Assembly: GCF_017968885.1 (NCBI RefSeq)
Contig: NZ_CP072913.1
Span: forward strand, 4,876,501 to 4,940,500
Source: Pseudomonas sp. Tri1
GTDB lineage: Bacteria > Pseudomonadota > Gammaproteobacteria > Pseudomonadales > Pseudomonadaceae
Reading direction: 5' to 3'
Length of the DNA: 64,000 nt
In this document: piece by piece, positions 16,395 through 26,225 of the stretch
How positions within the stretch are numbered: position 1 is the stretch's first letter
How the letters are laid out: each line of letters starts with the position of its first letter
Made by a program: the position numbers and the translations under genes
The notes under the pieces: generated by a model
Told to the model about the DNA's origin: nothing
What the model saw: only the letters and a program-made list of their open reading frames with translations
Database searches by the model: none

Positions 16395-17032
16395 TGATCG
16401 TGGCGAGGGAGCTTCTCGCGAAGGGCTCCACATCCAACAGCCATGCAAACTGACCCACCGCTATCGCGAGCAGGCTCGCTCCCACAATGGATCTGCAGTG
16501 AACACAAGACTCATGAACACCCGAAATCAACTGTGGGAGCGAGCTGCTCGCGATGACGGACCAACATTCAATACCTTCATTGACTGTCGAACCGCTATCG
16601 CGAGCAAGCTCGCTCCCACAATGGATCTGCAGTGAACACAAGACTCATGAACACCCGAAATCAACTGTGGGAGCGAGCTTGCTCGCGATGACGGACCAAC
16701 ATTCAATACCTTCATTGACTGTCGAACCACTATCGCGAGCAAGCTCGCTCCCACAATGGATCTGCAGTGAACACAAGACTCATGAACACCCAGGATCACC
16801 TGTGGGAGCGGGCTTGCTCGCGAAGGGCCCCACACATCCAACAGCCATGCAAACTGACCCACCGCTATCGCGAGCAGGCTCGCTCCCACAATGGGGCATG
16901 GGGTGAACACAAGACTCATGAACACCCGAAATCAACTGTGGGAGCGAGCTTGCTCGCGATGACGGACCAACATTCAATACCTTCATTGACTGTCGAACCG
17001 CTATCGCGAGCAAGCTCGCTCCCACAATGGAT
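16395..17032. repeat. Tandem REPIN array (about five 135-bp units)
   Basis: The half-REP TATCGCGAGCA begins at 16462, 16596, 16731, 16866 and 17002, a period of 134-136 bases. Inverted partners (GTGGGAGCGAGCTTGCTCGC) lie between them. A link beginning ATCTGCAGTGAACACAAGAC is repeated unit to unit. The other spacer occurs in two flavours, one with GGACCAACATTCAATACC and one with CATCCAACAGCCATGCAAAC. The array fills the gap between the convergent DUF3613 and tadC genes. No gene lies in 16255-17041. Confidence 0.9.
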
Positions 17033-17041
17033 CCCGGTGGC

Positions 17042-18007
17042 CTACATATTCCCGAAGGCCCTGAACACGCCGATCATGGCAGGGCCGATGGCGACCAGGA
17101 AGAAGCTCGGCCACAGGCAGAAGATCAGCGGGAAGATCAGCTTGGTGCCTATTTTCGCGCCCATTTCTTCGGCGGCCTGGGTACGCCGGTCACGAAATTC
17201 GTCGGCATAGATGCGCAAGGTGTCGGCGACGCTGGTGCCGAAACGAATGCTCTGCGCCAACAGGCTGACCAGCCCCTGAATATCCTCCAACCCGGTACGC
17301 ACGGCCAGTTGCCTGAGCGCCTCGGTACTGGTGATGCCCGCACGGATCTGCGCATTGACCAGGGCCAGTTCTTCGGCCAGCTCCACCTGGCTGACCGACA
17401 TTTCTTCAGCCACCCGTTCGATGGTCGTCGGCAGGGCCAGGCCCGATTCGACGCACACCACCATCAGGTCCAACGCATCCGGAAACGCCGCCCGCAACCG
17501 GGTTTGTCGAGCCTGTTTGCGCTTGCCGACATACAGCGCCGGCAGCAACCATCCGATACCGACCACCAAGGTGAGCGCCAGCAGAACGATGACCGCATTA
17601 ACCTTGATCATCGGTAACAGCAGGAGCGCAACGCCGAGCAGCGACAACGGGAGCATCAAGCGCACGGCCCAGTAGACCTGCACCGCCGAAGTAGAACGGT
17701 AGCCAGCGTGTGTCAGCAGGGTCTGGGTGGCGGACGTACGGGTCGGATCGGCCGAGGCAAAACGCTGGCCGACGCGCTCCAGCAACAGTTGCAGGTTTCC
17801 CGGCGCCTCTTGCCCCGCCGAACTGCCGGAATACCCCCGTTTGATCAGCGCCAGTCGCCGTTGCACCGGATCCTGCAGGCCCATCAGCAGCAGAAGCACA
17901 GCGACCGCCGCCAGTACCGTACTGAGACCGACCGCGGCGATGAACAACAGCCGCGCCAGCTCCTCGCTCCCGGTAAACCGACTGAATAACCCAAGCAAAA
18001 AATCCAT
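17042..18007 (-). CDS. tadC: Tad inner-membrane protein TadC
   Basis: TadC is the second GspF-type platform protein of the Tad pilus machine. It has 321 residues with transmembrane segments near 20-42, 110-135, 140-160 and 290-315. The T2SSF domain carries RAAFPDALDLMVVCVESGLALPTT-like residues around 165-190. It is the last gene of the minus-strand tad operon, 27 bases after tadB. It is expected to form a heteromeric platform with TadB beneath the ATPase TadA. Confidence 0.92.
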   Translation of the reverse strand: MDFLLGLFSRFTGSEELARLLFIAAVGLSTVLAAVAVLLLLMGLQDPVQRRLALIKRGYSGSSAGQEAPGNLQLLLERVGQRFASADPTRTSATQTLLTHAGYRSTSAVQVYWAVRLMLPLSLLGVALLLLPMIKVNAVIVLLALTLVVGIGWLLPALYVGKRKQARQTRLRAAFPDALDLMVVCVESGLALPTTIERVAEEMSVSQVELAEELALVNAQIRAGITSTEALRQLAVRTGLEDIQGLVSLLAQSIRFGTSVADTLRIYADEFRDRRTQAAEEMGAKIGTKLIFPLIFCLWPSFFLVAIGPAMIGVFRAFGNM

Positions 18008-18034
18008 GACTGATACCTCTCGGCAGAACAGCGT

Positions 18035-19021
18035 TTACACCTGGATCCGGATAATTTTTCGTATCCAGAGAATCCCGATCAACATGGCGCAGAAGGCACC
18101 AATGATCAGCTTGTGGCCGATGGGGTCGTTGATCAGCACCGGCATGTAGCTGGGGCTGGTGAGGACGATGGCGATCGCCAGCACAAAAGGGATCGCCACC
18201 AGCACCCAGGCCGACATCCGCCCTTCCGCCGACAACGTCCGGATCTTGCGCTGGAAGCGAAAGCGCCCGCGGATCAGCCGGCTCAGGCGCTCCAGTACTT
18301 CGGTCAGGTTGCCGCCAGTTTCGCGATGGATGAGGATCGAGGTCACCAGCATCATCACCGTCATGCTCGGCATGCGTTCCAGCAGGCCAAGCATGGCCCG
18401 GCGCACGTCGTTGCCATAGTTGATGTCGGCGAAGGTCATGCCGAACTCCTGGGCGACCGGTCCCTTGTGCTCATCGGCGACCAGGCGCAGGGTCTCATTG
18501 AACGGATGCCCGGCGCGCAGGGCGCGGCACATGGCGTCCAGCGCATCCGGCAAGCCTTCCTCGAACGCGGCGAAACGCTTGCTGCGATCACGCATGATTT
18601 TCAGCACCGGCAGCCAGGTCAGCGCAAACGTGGCCAGCAGCGCCAGCCACCACAGCGGCGAGACCATCAGTACCAAGGCACCGGCCGTCACCCCCAGGAC
18701 CAGCCCCAGCAGCATCACCCGATAGGCCCGGTATTCATGGCCAGCCTGCTCGATCAGTTGTGTCAGGTTGGCCATGAACGGCAATTGCTCGAGCCTGGCT
18801 TCCAGAGGAGACAGGCGCGTCAGGTATTTCTGCCGCAATACGGTCTGCATGTTGGGCAAATGGTTGGCTTTCTCCAGCACATGCAGGCGCCCACGGATGC
18901 GCTTGCGCATTTTGCCGGCCTCGCCGAACACCGGCACCACCACGCCCTGGGACAAGAGGAAGACAGCAATGAACACCATGGCGAGGAAAATCAGGATGAA
19001 TTCACCAGGAATGTTGTTCAT
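18035..19021 (-). CDS. tadB: Tad inner-membrane protein TadB
   Basis: TadB is a GspF-type platform protein, 328 residues. It has an N-terminal membrane helix at about 9-30 and a pair near 100-140. The T2SSF core includes [21 protein letters not shown], and a C-terminal pair of helices follows. The start at 19021 ([12 protein letters not shown]) overlaps the tadA stop by four bases (ATGA), so translation is coupled; a start seven codons upstream is possible but overlaps tadA more. Confidence 0.92.
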   Translation of the reverse strand: MNNIPGEFILIFLAMVFIAVFLLSQGVVVPVFGEAGKMRKRIRGRLHVLEKANHLPNMQTVLRQKYLTRLSPLEARLEQLPFMANLTQLIEQAGHEYRAYRVMLLGLVLGVTAGALVLMVSPLWWLALLATFALTWLPVLKIMRDRSKRFAAFEEGLPDALDAMCRALRAGHPFNETLRLVADEHKGPVAQEFGMTFADINYGNDVRRAMLGLLERMPSMTVMMLVTSILIHRETGGNLTEVLERLSRLIRGRFRFQRKIRTLSAEGRMSAWVLVAIPFVLAIAIVLTSPSYMPVLINDPIGHKLIIGAFCAMLIGILWIRKIIRIQV

Positions 19022-20460
19022 GACTGCCGAGCCTCCATCCATTCAGGACGGAACAACGTCAGCGGCAATTCGATGCCGCGCTTGGCCAACACATCGCGGA
19101 ACGCCGGGATCATGCCGCTGGGCCGATAATCCCCGAGCACCTCACCGTGTTCACCGATGCCCTGGCGCGAAAAGGAGAAAATTTCGGTCATGGTGATGAC
19201 CTCCCCTTCCATGCCGTTGATCTCTTGCATGCTGACCACGCGTCGCTTGCCGTCTTCTTGACGCTCCAGTTGGATCACCACATCGATGGCCGAGGCAATT
19301 TGTTGACGCATCGCCTTGATCGGGAACGTCGCGCCGGTCATCGACACCATGTTCTCGATTCGCCCCAATGCGTCCCGCGCGGTGTTGGCGTGAATGGTGG
19401 TCAGGGAGCCGTCGTGGCCGGTGTTCATGGCCGTGAGCATGTCCAGCGCCTCGGCGCCGCGCACCTCGCCAATGACAATGCGGTCGGGGCGCATCCGCAG
19501 GCTGTTGCGCACCAATTCACGCTGGCTGACCTCGCCACGCCCCTCGATGTTCGAAGGCCGGGTTTCCAAGCGCACCACATGGGGCTGTTGCAGTTGCAAT
19601 TCGGCCGAGTCCTCGATGGTGACGATGCGTTCGTTATGGGGAATGAAGCTGGACAGCACATTGAGCATGGTGGTCTTGCCGCTGCCGGTGCCGCCGGAAA
19701 TCAGCACGTTCAGGCGCCCACGAACGATGGCCTTGAGCAGCAAGGCAATGGCCGGGGTCATGGTACCCACCTGGATCAGGCTGTCGGTGTTGAGCAGGTC
19801 CACGGCGAAGCGCCGGATCGACATGCTCGGCCCGTCGATGGCCAGCGGCGGGATGATCGCGTTGACCCGCGAGCCGTCCTTGAGGCGAGCGTCCACCAGG
19901 GGCGAGGATTCGTCGATACGCCGGCCCAGGCTGGAGACGATACGGTCGATGATGTTCAGCAGATGCTGGTCATCGCGAAAGCGCACATCGGTCCTTTGCA
20001 ACTTGCCGAAACGCTCGACATACACCGAGGCAAAACCGTTGACCAGGATGTCGGACACGCTATGGTCGGCCAGCAGCGGTTCCAGTGGCCCCAGCCCAAG
20101 CACTTCGTCGGTGATCTGCTTGATGATCAACTGACGGCTGACCGAACTCACCGGTGCCGAATGCTCATCCAGCAGGCGCTGACAGATGTCGCGAATCTGC
20201 CGCGTGGCCTCGACTTGTTCGAGGGCATCGAGCAAGGACAGGTCCATGACCTTGAGTAACTGTTGGTAGATTTTTTCCCGCCACTCGGCTTCCAGGGGTG
20301 TGACCTGGCTGCGGGTTTCGTAGAGCACATCCGGGATGGCCTGTTCCCAGGCCATCAACTCTTCTGCCGGGTCCGCCAGGACGTCGCCATGCTGGGCGGC
20401 GACTGAGGCACCAGGTTTACCGGACTGTTTGCGCAAGCGGTTGCGGAAGTCGCTGATCAT
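19018..20460 (-). CDS. tadA: Tad pilus ATPase TadA (CpaF family)
   Basis: TadA is the hexameric secretion ATPase that powers Flp pilus assembly. Its 480 residues carry Walker A (GGTGSGKTT, 256-264) and an Asp box / Walker B ([20 protein letters not shown]). The His box region [15 protein letters not shown] is present. The N-terminal domain binds the membrane platform. Start ATG at 20460 follows tadZ by three bases. The protein lacks the tetracysteine motif of type IVa PilB proteins, as expected for this family. Confidence 0.95.
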   Translation of the reverse strand: MISDFRNRLRKQSGKPGASVAAQHGDVLADPAEELMAWEQAIPDVLYETRSQVTPLEAEWREKIYQQLLKVMDLSLLDALEQVEATRQIRDICQRLLDEHSAPVSSVSRQLIIKQITDEVLGLGPLEPLLADHSVSDILVNGFASVYVERFGKLQRTDVRFRDDQHLLNIIDRIVSSLGRRIDESSPLVDARLKDGSRVNAIIPPLAIDGPSMSIRRFAVDLLNTDSLIQVGTMTPAIALLLKAIVRGRLNVLISGGTGSGKTTMLNVLSSFIPHNERIVTIEDSAELQLQQPHVVRLETRPSNIEGRGEVSQRELVRNSLRMRPDRIVIGEVRGAEALDMLTAMNTGHDGSLTTIHANTARDALGRIENMVSMTGATFPIKAMRQQIASAIDVVIQLERQEDGKRRVVSMQEINGMEGEVITMTEIFSFSRQGIGEHGEVLGDYRPSGMIPAFRDVLAKRGIELPLTLFRPEWMEARQS

Positions 20461-20463
20461 GGG

Positions 20464-21684
20464 TCATCCCCCGAAGAAACGGTTGAAGGCGCGTTTTAGC
20501 AGGCCTTGGTTCGTAGCCATCTGGTGACCGACCAGGTCTTCGGTCAAATCGCGCAGGGCGGCGGTGATGGCCGCCTTCGGCGCATGCAGGCCCAACGGCA
20601 CGCCAGTGTTCTGACTCTGGCTGACCAGGTTGAAGTCATTGGGCAATTTCGACAGGTTCGTGCAACGCAGGGCCTCGCCGATGTCCTTGAGACTGATGGT
20701 GGCGGACTTGTCATAACGGTTGACCACGATCTGCAACTGGTCGCCGCGCACACCCAGGTCTTCGCGAAGAATCCGCACCAGGGCGCAGGCATCGCGCAGA
20801 TGGCTGACGCTCTGTTGCACCACCACGTACACCCGGTCCACCTGTTCCAGCACGGAACCGGTGAGATGGTCGATCTGCCGCGGCAGGTCCACCACCACCC
20901 AGTCATAGCTGGCACGGGCCAGTTGCAACAAGGCGTCGAGCTGTTCGGGTTGGGCGTCCTGGGGCAAGCACAACTCGCCTGCTCGCCCCCCGAGCACATG
21001 CAAGGTCGGACTAAAGTGACTGCAGAACCCCCGCAGCGCTGTGCTGTCCAGGTCCTCGACCTGCTGCAGCACTTCCAGATGACTATGGGTCTGCGCCACG
21101 TCAAGGTAATGGGTCACGCTGCCAAACTGCAGGTCCATATCCAACAACAAGGTGTTACCCGCCCGGGCACTCAACTGTTGAGCCAGATTGCAGGCCACCA
21201 ATGTCCCACCGGAACCACCCTTGGCGCTGATCACGGCAACCAGCTTGCCTTCGGTGCCGTTGCCGAGGCGAACCTCCGCCACCAGCCGATTCAGGGCGGC
21301 CACCAACTCCGTCTCGGCGATGGGCTCGGGCAGCACATCCCGGGCCCCGGCCTGCATCGCCAGGCGCATGCCCTCCTGCCCACCCAACGGTCCGCACACC
21401 AACATCGGCGGACGCTCGTGGGCCGGACGTTGCAACAACGCCGCCAGCTCTTCACGCCACAGGTGGCTGACACGCAACAGCAGCAGGTCGGGCATCCGCT
21501 CCAGGCCGTACAGCGGATCGACATGCCCGTTGCTCACCAGGCGTGTACTGACTTCCAGACACGGCATGCGCTGGCAGACACATTGCAGGTCGCGCAGGGA
21601 CGCGGCATCGCGGCTGCTGATCAGTATTCGCAACCCGGCTTTGCCGGTGGCGGTCGAGAGCGGAGTTTCCCTGGTATTCAGCAT
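20464..21684 (-). CDS. tadZ: Tad localisation protein TadZ/CpaE (MinD-like)
   Basis: TadZ positions the Tad machine at the cell pole. Residues 17-135 look like an atypical receiver domain. Residues 148-400 are a ParA/MinD-type ATPase with LDMDLQFGSV and DLPRQIDHLT. The P-loop reads KGGSGGT (155-161), so the usual catalytic lysine of KGGxGKT is replaced by glycine, as is common in this family. ATP turnover may therefore be absent or slow. The gene overlaps the tadF-like gene by seven bases. Confidence 0.9.
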   Translation of the reverse strand: MLNTRETPLSTATGKAGLRILISSRDAASLRDLQCVCQRMPCLEVSTRLVSNGHVDPLYGLERMPDLLLLRVSHLWREELAALLQRPAHERPPMLVCGPLGGQEGMRLAMQAGARDVLPEPIAETELVAALNRLVAEVRLGNGTEGKLVAVISAKGGSGGTLVACNLAQQLSARAGNTLLLDMDLQFGSVTHYLDVAQTHSHLEVLQQVEDLDSTALRGFCSHFSPTLHVLGGRAGELCLPQDAQPEQLDALLQLARASYDWVVVDLPRQIDHLTGSVLEQVDRVYVVVQQSVSHLRDACALVRILREDLGVRGDQLQIVVNRYDKSATISLKDIGEALRCTNLSKLPNDFNLVSQSQNTGVPLGLHAPKAAITAALRDLTEDLVGHQMATNQGLLKRAFNRFFGG

Positions 21685-22175
21685 GGTGTGATCTCCCCGG
21701 AATCGGAATGACGCCCAAGGCTTTCGCGTGGCAAGGTTGCCCGGAACGCGGGCAAGGTAATGGGCACGCCTAAGCCGGGAATGAACAAATTGAACACGAA
21801 GTTCTGCACGCTCAAGCGCACGTAGCGGATGGCACGAAAGCCGTTCGCGCCAGACGTGTCGGCGGGGTTCGCCACCACAGCACCGTTAACATCCAGATAG
21901 GTCAGCGCCAGGTTCGTGGTGGCCAGGCTGCTGATCAGTTGGCTGGTCCCCGCGTCAGTCGCGGCGTTGAAGATGGCTCGGCGCAACACCACCGGGTCGC
22001 TGATATTGCACACCGCCGCCAATCGCACGCCACGCCGAGCGGCTTCATCCAGCGCGTTGACGGTGAAGTACAGCCGGCCCATTTCCACCACGCCGAACAG
22101 CAGGATGAACACCAGCAGGCCCACGAAGGAGAACTCCACGATGTAGGTACCTCGCATGTGTTTATTGTTCATCAC
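21678..22175 (-). CDS. TadE/TadF-type minor pseudopilin
   Basis: This is a 165-residue minor pilin-like protein. A short basic leader (MMNNKHMRG) precedes the hydrophobic helix YIVEFSFVGLLVFILLFGVV, with a glutamate at the pseudopilin position. It is probably processed after the glycine of the leader by the locus prepilin peptidase. The conserved EMGRLYF and ALDEAARRGVRLA segments fit the TadE-like family. It overlaps both neighbours by a few bases. From position it is the TadF equivalent. Confidence 0.85.
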   Translation of the reverse strand: MMNNKHMRGTYIVEFSFVGLLVFILLFGVVEMGRLYFTVNALDEAARRGVRLAAVCNISDPVVLRRAIFNAATDAGTSQLISSLATTNLALTYLDVNGAVVANPADTSGANGFRAIRYVRLSVQNFVFNLFIPGLGVPITLPAFRATLPRESLGRHSDSGEITPC

Positions 22176-22651
22176 AGCGCCCTCATGACGGTGGTCGCGA
22201 CCAACTGGATGCCCAGTGGAATGGCATTGCCGAAAAATCCGGGAATCGACCCGGCGCAGTTGCCTGCACCAATCACCGGGCAGAAGGTGTAGGTAATGGT
22301 GACGCGCACATGATCGATACCCACGGCGGCGACCTGCACGTTAGCCGTCGTCAACCCTGACACCACGGCGGCACCGGCGGCGCTGGGCACGCCATACACC
22401 GCAACGTTTTTTGTCTGGGTCAGTAACGTGTTGTTCAGGGCGATGCCGCCGAGAGTGGAGTTCCACGCCTGGCTGGCAACGAAGCGATCGGCATCACGGC
22501 TGGCCTGCAGCAGCACGTTGTATTGGTAGAGCATGCGGCCGAACTCGCCGAAAGCCAGTAACAGCAGCAACAACAACGGCAGCACCAGGGTGAACTCCAC
22601 CAGTGCCACGCCCTGCTGGGCCTGCGGGGGTTTGAAGTGAATAGGTCCCAT
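22172..22651 (-). CDS. tadE: TadE-like minor pseudopilin
   Basis: This 159-residue protein starts MGPIHFKPPQAQQG, and the hydrophobic pilin-like helix VALVEFTLVLPLLLLLLLAF follows. Glutamate sits five residues after the likely cleavage glycine, as in other pseudopilins. EFGRMLYQYNVLLQASRDADRF is typical of TadE. The ATG at 22649-22651 has GGAGGC upstream; the frame remains open far upstream but runs through tadG. It follows tadG by eight bases. Confidence 0.88.
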   Translation of the reverse strand: MGPIHFKPPQAQQGVALVEFTLVLPLLLLLLLAFGEFGRMLYQYNVLLQASRDADRFVASQAWNSTLGGIALNNTLLTQTKNVAVYGVPSAAGAAVVSGLTTANVQVAAVGIDHVRVTITYTFCPVIGAGNCAGSIPGFFGNAIPLGIQLVATTVMRAL

Positions 22652-22659
22652 GACGCCTC

Positions 22660-24000
22660 CTACGAGTCGGTGCTCGGAGTGCCGCTGCCGTTGAGATAGG
22701 TTTTGTAGAGCTGGATGATCTGTGGACCGGAATCGTTGGATGGCGTCGGGCCGGGGACGTTGTCGCCCTCGCATTCCTGGACGAACTGGCCGAAGACCAG
22801 GGAATCCGAACCACCGCCATCAACCGGTTGCACGACGAAATAGCAGCCGAACCCCAGGACGGGAATCGAGGTGGACCCACCCTGCTTGCCGGTGCAGTTG
22901 CCGATCACGATTTTCAGCATCCGCCGCTCGAATACGCCGTTGCTCTGGCAGCCACTGGCGCCCCCCGCTACGCAGGCGGCGACCTTGGTCCGCCAGTCGT
23001 TGTAATCCTCTATCGCCTCGCCGCCGGCCGAGAGATCGCCGTTGTTCGCGGTGACAGGCTTGCCTTTGTATTTCGCTTGGGCGAGCGCATCGTCGTAGGT
23101 CATCGACGGCGTGCTCGAGGTCGTGACCAGGTCCGGTGGATAGTCCGAAGAGCTGACTGGACCGTTATAGATACCGAAGCGCGTGTTCAGCCCCTGGGAG
23201 GTCGGGCCGGCTTTGTTACCCGGCGCGGTCTGGACGTTGTCCCCGACACTGCGGCAGACCGAACCGCCACCTGCCAGGTCCTCCCGGACTGCACTGCCGC
23301 CGGAGCCGAAATCGAGCAGTTGGAAATTGCCCGGCCCGATAGGCGATGTATTGCCCGCCGCCGTCTTCAGAACTTCCAGGTCACCGAAGTGATACCCCCA
23401 GAAGTTACCGGCGGCTGGGTTGTACTGAGTGGGATCGCCGCAAACCATCAGCGGCGCCAGGTCACAAGGCGAGGTGGGGCTGGGACCGGCAGTGGCGATC
23501 GCCGCCACCCTTTTGCTCCCCAGGCCGGCGCTGCCCATCGTCTGCACGAAACTCCAGAAGAAACCGTTCAACTGATAACTGGACACCGACACCCGCACGT
23601 ATTTGGCATCCGCAGGTCCCGGGTAGGAGAACGGGCCATAGACGCTGCTGGCCAGCTCCACCACGGCAAACGCACCGGGGTTGCCGGCGACGGCGGTTGC
23701 CAGTTCCGCGTTCCCCGCGGCTTGGGCATTTTTGGCCAGGGTATCCAGGGCTGCCGCACGAGTCGTGCTGGCCATGTTGATGCCGCCCGTGACCTGGCTC
23801 AGGGTCTTGGCACCGCTCAGGGCCGCGGCATCCACTGCATTTTGTACGCGGGTCTTGTTCAGCAGCATATGCCCGCCGTCCAGGGCCAATGCCGCCATCA
23901 TGGAAATCGCCACCAACGCGATCACCATCAACACGCTCACCGCCCCTTCCTGGCGCCGAGGCTTAAAGAAAGGCTGCCGAATACTGGGGTTCATCATCAC
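22660..24000 (-). CDS. tadG: TadG-like pilus-associated protein
   Basis: This 446-residue protein has a TadE/G-type N-terminus. RRQEGAVSVLMVIALVAISM is a single membrane anchor, with Glu18 just before it. DGGHMLLNKTRVQNAVDAAALSGAK is the conserved TadG_N stretch. The rest is a large periplasmic or secreted region rich in Gly/Ser/Pro with several cysteines (CDLAPLMVCG, VCRSVG, CVAGGASGC, NCTGKQ). No clear vWA MIDAS motif was seen. It is the third Tad pseudopilin-like gene and its role in adhesion is inferred from the family. Confidence 0.88.
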   Translation of the reverse strand: MMMNPSIRQPFFKPRRQEGAVSVLMVIALVAISMMAALALDGGHMLLNKTRVQNAVDAAALSGAKTLSQVTGGINMASTTRAAALDTLAKNAQAAGNAELATAVAGNPGAFAVVELASSVYGPFSYPGPADAKYVRVSVSSYQLNGFFWSFVQTMGSAGLGSKRVAAIATAGPSPTSPCDLAPLMVCGDPTQYNPAAGNFWGYHFGDLEVLKTAAGNTSPIGPGNFQLLDFGSGGSAVREDLAGGGSVCRSVGDNVQTAPGNKAGPTSQGLNTRFGIYNGPVSSSDYPPDLVTTSSTPSMTYDDALAQAKYKGKPVTANNGDLSAGGEAIEDYNDWRTKVAACVAGGASGCQSNGVFERRMLKIVIGNCTGKQGGSTSIPVLGFGCYFVVQPVDGGGSDSLVFGQFVQECEGDNVPGPTPSNDSGPQIIQLYKTYLNGSGTPSTDS

Positions 24001-24063
24001 ATCCTCGTCTACTGACGTTGAGGATCAGCTGCGCCTTAGCGGCCAGGAATTGTTCTGCGCCCG

Positions 24064-24879
24064 TCAGCGAACGTTGACTACGCTGCGTTCGATCCCGCGG
24101 ATCACCGTGATCGAGCTATCGTCCTGCGCCTTGGCGATGCGTTGCACCACCGGTCTTGGCGCCGGAGCGGCGACCGCCATGACCGGTGCAGGCGCTGCCG
24201 GCGCAACAGCCACAGCCTTTTTCTCCAGGTTCAGCGGGTTGCGCAATGCCAGTTGCAGCTTGCCTTCGGTCTGCGCAGTAACCAGCGCTTCCGCTTCGCT
24301 GGCCGACATCTCCAGCGTCACGGCTCGTACCACCACCGGTTGGGTCTTGTCGGTGCCGGCCGTCTGGTCCACCGCCAGCACCCGCAGGTTTTCCAGGATG
24401 GTCCGCGACACGGCGTTGTTACTGCCGGCGCTGGTGGTTTTCGTCGCCAGGACATCGACCCGGTTGCCCGGCAACAGGAAACCGCCGACACCCACCACAT
24501 CGTCCACGCGGACCGATATGGCGCGTTTGTCCGGGGCGATCAAAGAAGCCAGGGTGCTGCCGCCCAGGTGTTCGCTCAAGCGCGCACCGCGCACAATGTC
24601 GCCGCGCAGGATGTCGAACGTCGCGATCTTGCCCACCGCTTGTTCGCTGGAATCGAAGGCATCGTCCGGGATCGTGTCCATGGGCATGCGCACGGTCGTG
24701 ACCTGCTGGGCCTCGACCATCTGTCCGAAGGGAATTTCCACCGTGGCGACTACCACGCTTCGCAGGTGGTCATCGGGTGTGGCGTTAAGTCGTGCGCTCA
24801 GCCAGGAGTCAGCCATCCATGCGGCACCAAGGCCCATTACCAGGGAAACGCCTATCAGCGAAAGCGTACGAGAGCTCAT
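24064..24879 (-). CDS. rcpC: Flp pilus assembly protein CpaB/RcpC
   Basis: This 271-residue protein has an N-terminal signal or membrane anchor (about 8-25). A SAF-type domain follows at about 38-100 (VVVATVEIPFGQMVEAQQV, then GDIVRGARLS). The RcpC region carries ISVRVDDVVGVGGFLLPGNRVDV, ending before an Ala/Pro-rich tail. Homologues sit in the periplasm and assist secretin assembly or pilin modification. It lies between the AAA+ ATPase and tadG genes on the same strand. Confidence 0.92.
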   Translation of the reverse strand: MSSRTLSLIGVSLVMGLGAAWMADSWLSARLNATPDDHLRSVVVATVEIPFGQMVEAQQVTTVRMPMDTIPDDAFDSSEQAVGKIATFDILRGDIVRGARLSEHLGGSTLASLIAPDKRAISVRVDDVVGVGGFLLPGNRVDVLATKTTSAGSNNAVSRTILENLRVLAVDQTAGTDKTQPVVVRAVTLEMSASEAEALVTAQTEGKLQLALRNPLNLEKKAVAVAPAAPAPVMAVAAPAPRPVVQRIAKAQDDSSITVIRGIERSVVNVR

Positions 24880-24894
24880 GTCGGTATCTCCAAA

Positions 24895-26223
24895 TCAAAG
24901 AAAGTCGAGCTGCACAAAGTAGTTGTGCCAGGCCCATTCCAACTCTTGCGGTAACAGCGGCCCGGTACCGCCCAGGTAGCGCTGGCGGTCGAGCGCCATA
25001 TTCAGCAGGTCACGAGGATGGCAAGGCACCAGCGGCATGCCTTCGCCGGCATACAGCCGCTGCAGCACATGGCGCACCAGCAACGGGTCATATGGGATGC
25101 CCAGGCGTTCGCACTCCTGGCGCCAGATGCGTTCGTATTCCTCGGGCTTGAGGTAACCGAACTGCACCTTGTAACCGATGCGTCGCAGAAAGGCCTCGTC
25201 GGCCAATTCCAAGGGGTTGAGGTTGGTGGAAAACACCAGGACCAGGTCGAACGGCAATTCGCAGTGCCGCCCACCGCCCAGGTTGATGAAGTCGCGCTTC
25301 TCCTCCATGGGTACGATCCAGCGGTTGAGCAATTCGGCCGGGGCCATGCGCTGGCGGCCCATGTCATCGATGATGAACAGACCATTGCTGGCCTTGAGCT
25401 GCAAGGCGGCCTGGTACTGCCGGGTGAAGGGATCGTAGCGCACGTCCAACTGCTCCATGCTCAACTCCCCGCCAGTGATGACAATGGGACGTTTGCAGCA
25501 CAGCAAGCGGCGGTCGATGCCTTCATTGAGCATCAGATTGTTCGATTGGCTGCTGTCATCCAGGCGCTGGTGCACCTGCGGGTCGTAGATCTCGATCACC
25601 GACTCATTGATGACAATGGCGTGGGGCACCCAGATGGCCTCGGCGAATAGACGGATCAAACGGCTGCTGACATAGGTCTTGCCAGTGCCCGCCGGGCCAT
25701 AAATCATGATCGCCCGGCCGGAGTTCAGCGCCACGCCCAACTGGTCGAGCATCCCCTGGGTCAGCACGACGCCAGCCAGGGCCCGGTTCATATCGCTGGC
25801 GGTGATGCGGCCATGGTGAATAGTCTGGATCTTGATCAAGGAGCGATAGGTGCTCACCGGGAAAGGCGCGGCCCCGATATAGCCGCTACGAGCCAGGGCG
25901 TCACGGGCGAAACTGCGGCCGCGCTCGGTCAGGCCGTAACGCAGCGCCTGTACACTCGCCTGCCCGATCTGGCCAAGCACTTCGACGCGACCGTCCTTGC
26001 GCAGGAATGCCAGGATTTCCTCCAGCACCGCACCGGTCAGCGCCAGGCGCTCCACCAGCCGCGTCATGTCCAACACTCCGGCGTCGTGCAGATGCTTGCA
26101 CACCAGCTCGCCCAGGAAACTGTCCGTCAGACCGGTGTCGCGAATGGTGCACGGCTGGGGCGCCAGGCGTTGTACCGCTTCTCGCTCGCTGGGGTAGGCA
26201 TCGCTATCATTGATGACGTGCAT
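24895..26223 (-). CDS. AAA+ ATPase of the Tad locus, function unknown
   Basis: This is a 442-residue soluble protein. Residues 1-125 look like a winged-helix-rich region (TRLVERLALTGAVLEEILAF, YGLTERGRSFARDAL). The AAA+ core has Walker A GPAGTGKT (176-183), Walker B GLFIIDD (281-287) and a sensor-1-like FSTNLNP. The C-terminal helical lid carries PCHPRDLLNMALDRQ. ATG at 26221-26223 has GGGGAG upstream and overlaps the prepilin peptidase stop. It is not one of the canonical Tad components. Position inside the operon implies a chaperone, regulator or assembly role, but this is inference. Confidence 0.85.
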   Translation of the reverse strand: MHVINDSDAYPSEREAVQRLAPQPCTIRDTGLTDSFLGELVCKHLHDAGVLDMTRLVERLALTGAVLEEILAFLRKDGRVEVLGQIGQASVQALRYGLTERGRSFARDALARSGYIGAAPFPVSTYRSLIKIQTIHHGRITASDMNRALAGVVLTQGMLDQLGVALNSGRAIMIYGPAGTGKTYVSSRLIRLFAEAIWVPHAIVINESVIEIYDPQVHQRLDDSSQSNNLMLNEGIDRRLLCCKRPIVITGGELSMEQLDVRYDPFTRQYQAALQLKASNGLFIIDDMGRQRMAPAELLNRWIVPMEEKRDFINLGGGRHCELPFDLVLVFSTNLNPLELADEAFLRRIGYKVQFGYLKPEEYERIWRQECERLGIPYDPLLVRHVLQRLYAGEGMPLVPCHPRDLLNMALDRQRYLGGTGPLLPQELEWAWHNYFVQLDFL

Positions 26224-26225
26224 GA

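Noticed and set aside
16018..17025. Long open frames across the REPIN array on both strands
   Set aside because: They repeat the same peptide (for example VGASLLAIAV) because REP units are near multiples of three. They have no ribosome sites and no protein-like composition.
16395..17032. CRISPR-like array
   Set aside because: The period is about 135 bases, the repeats are REP palindromes, the spacers repeat, and there are no cas genes.
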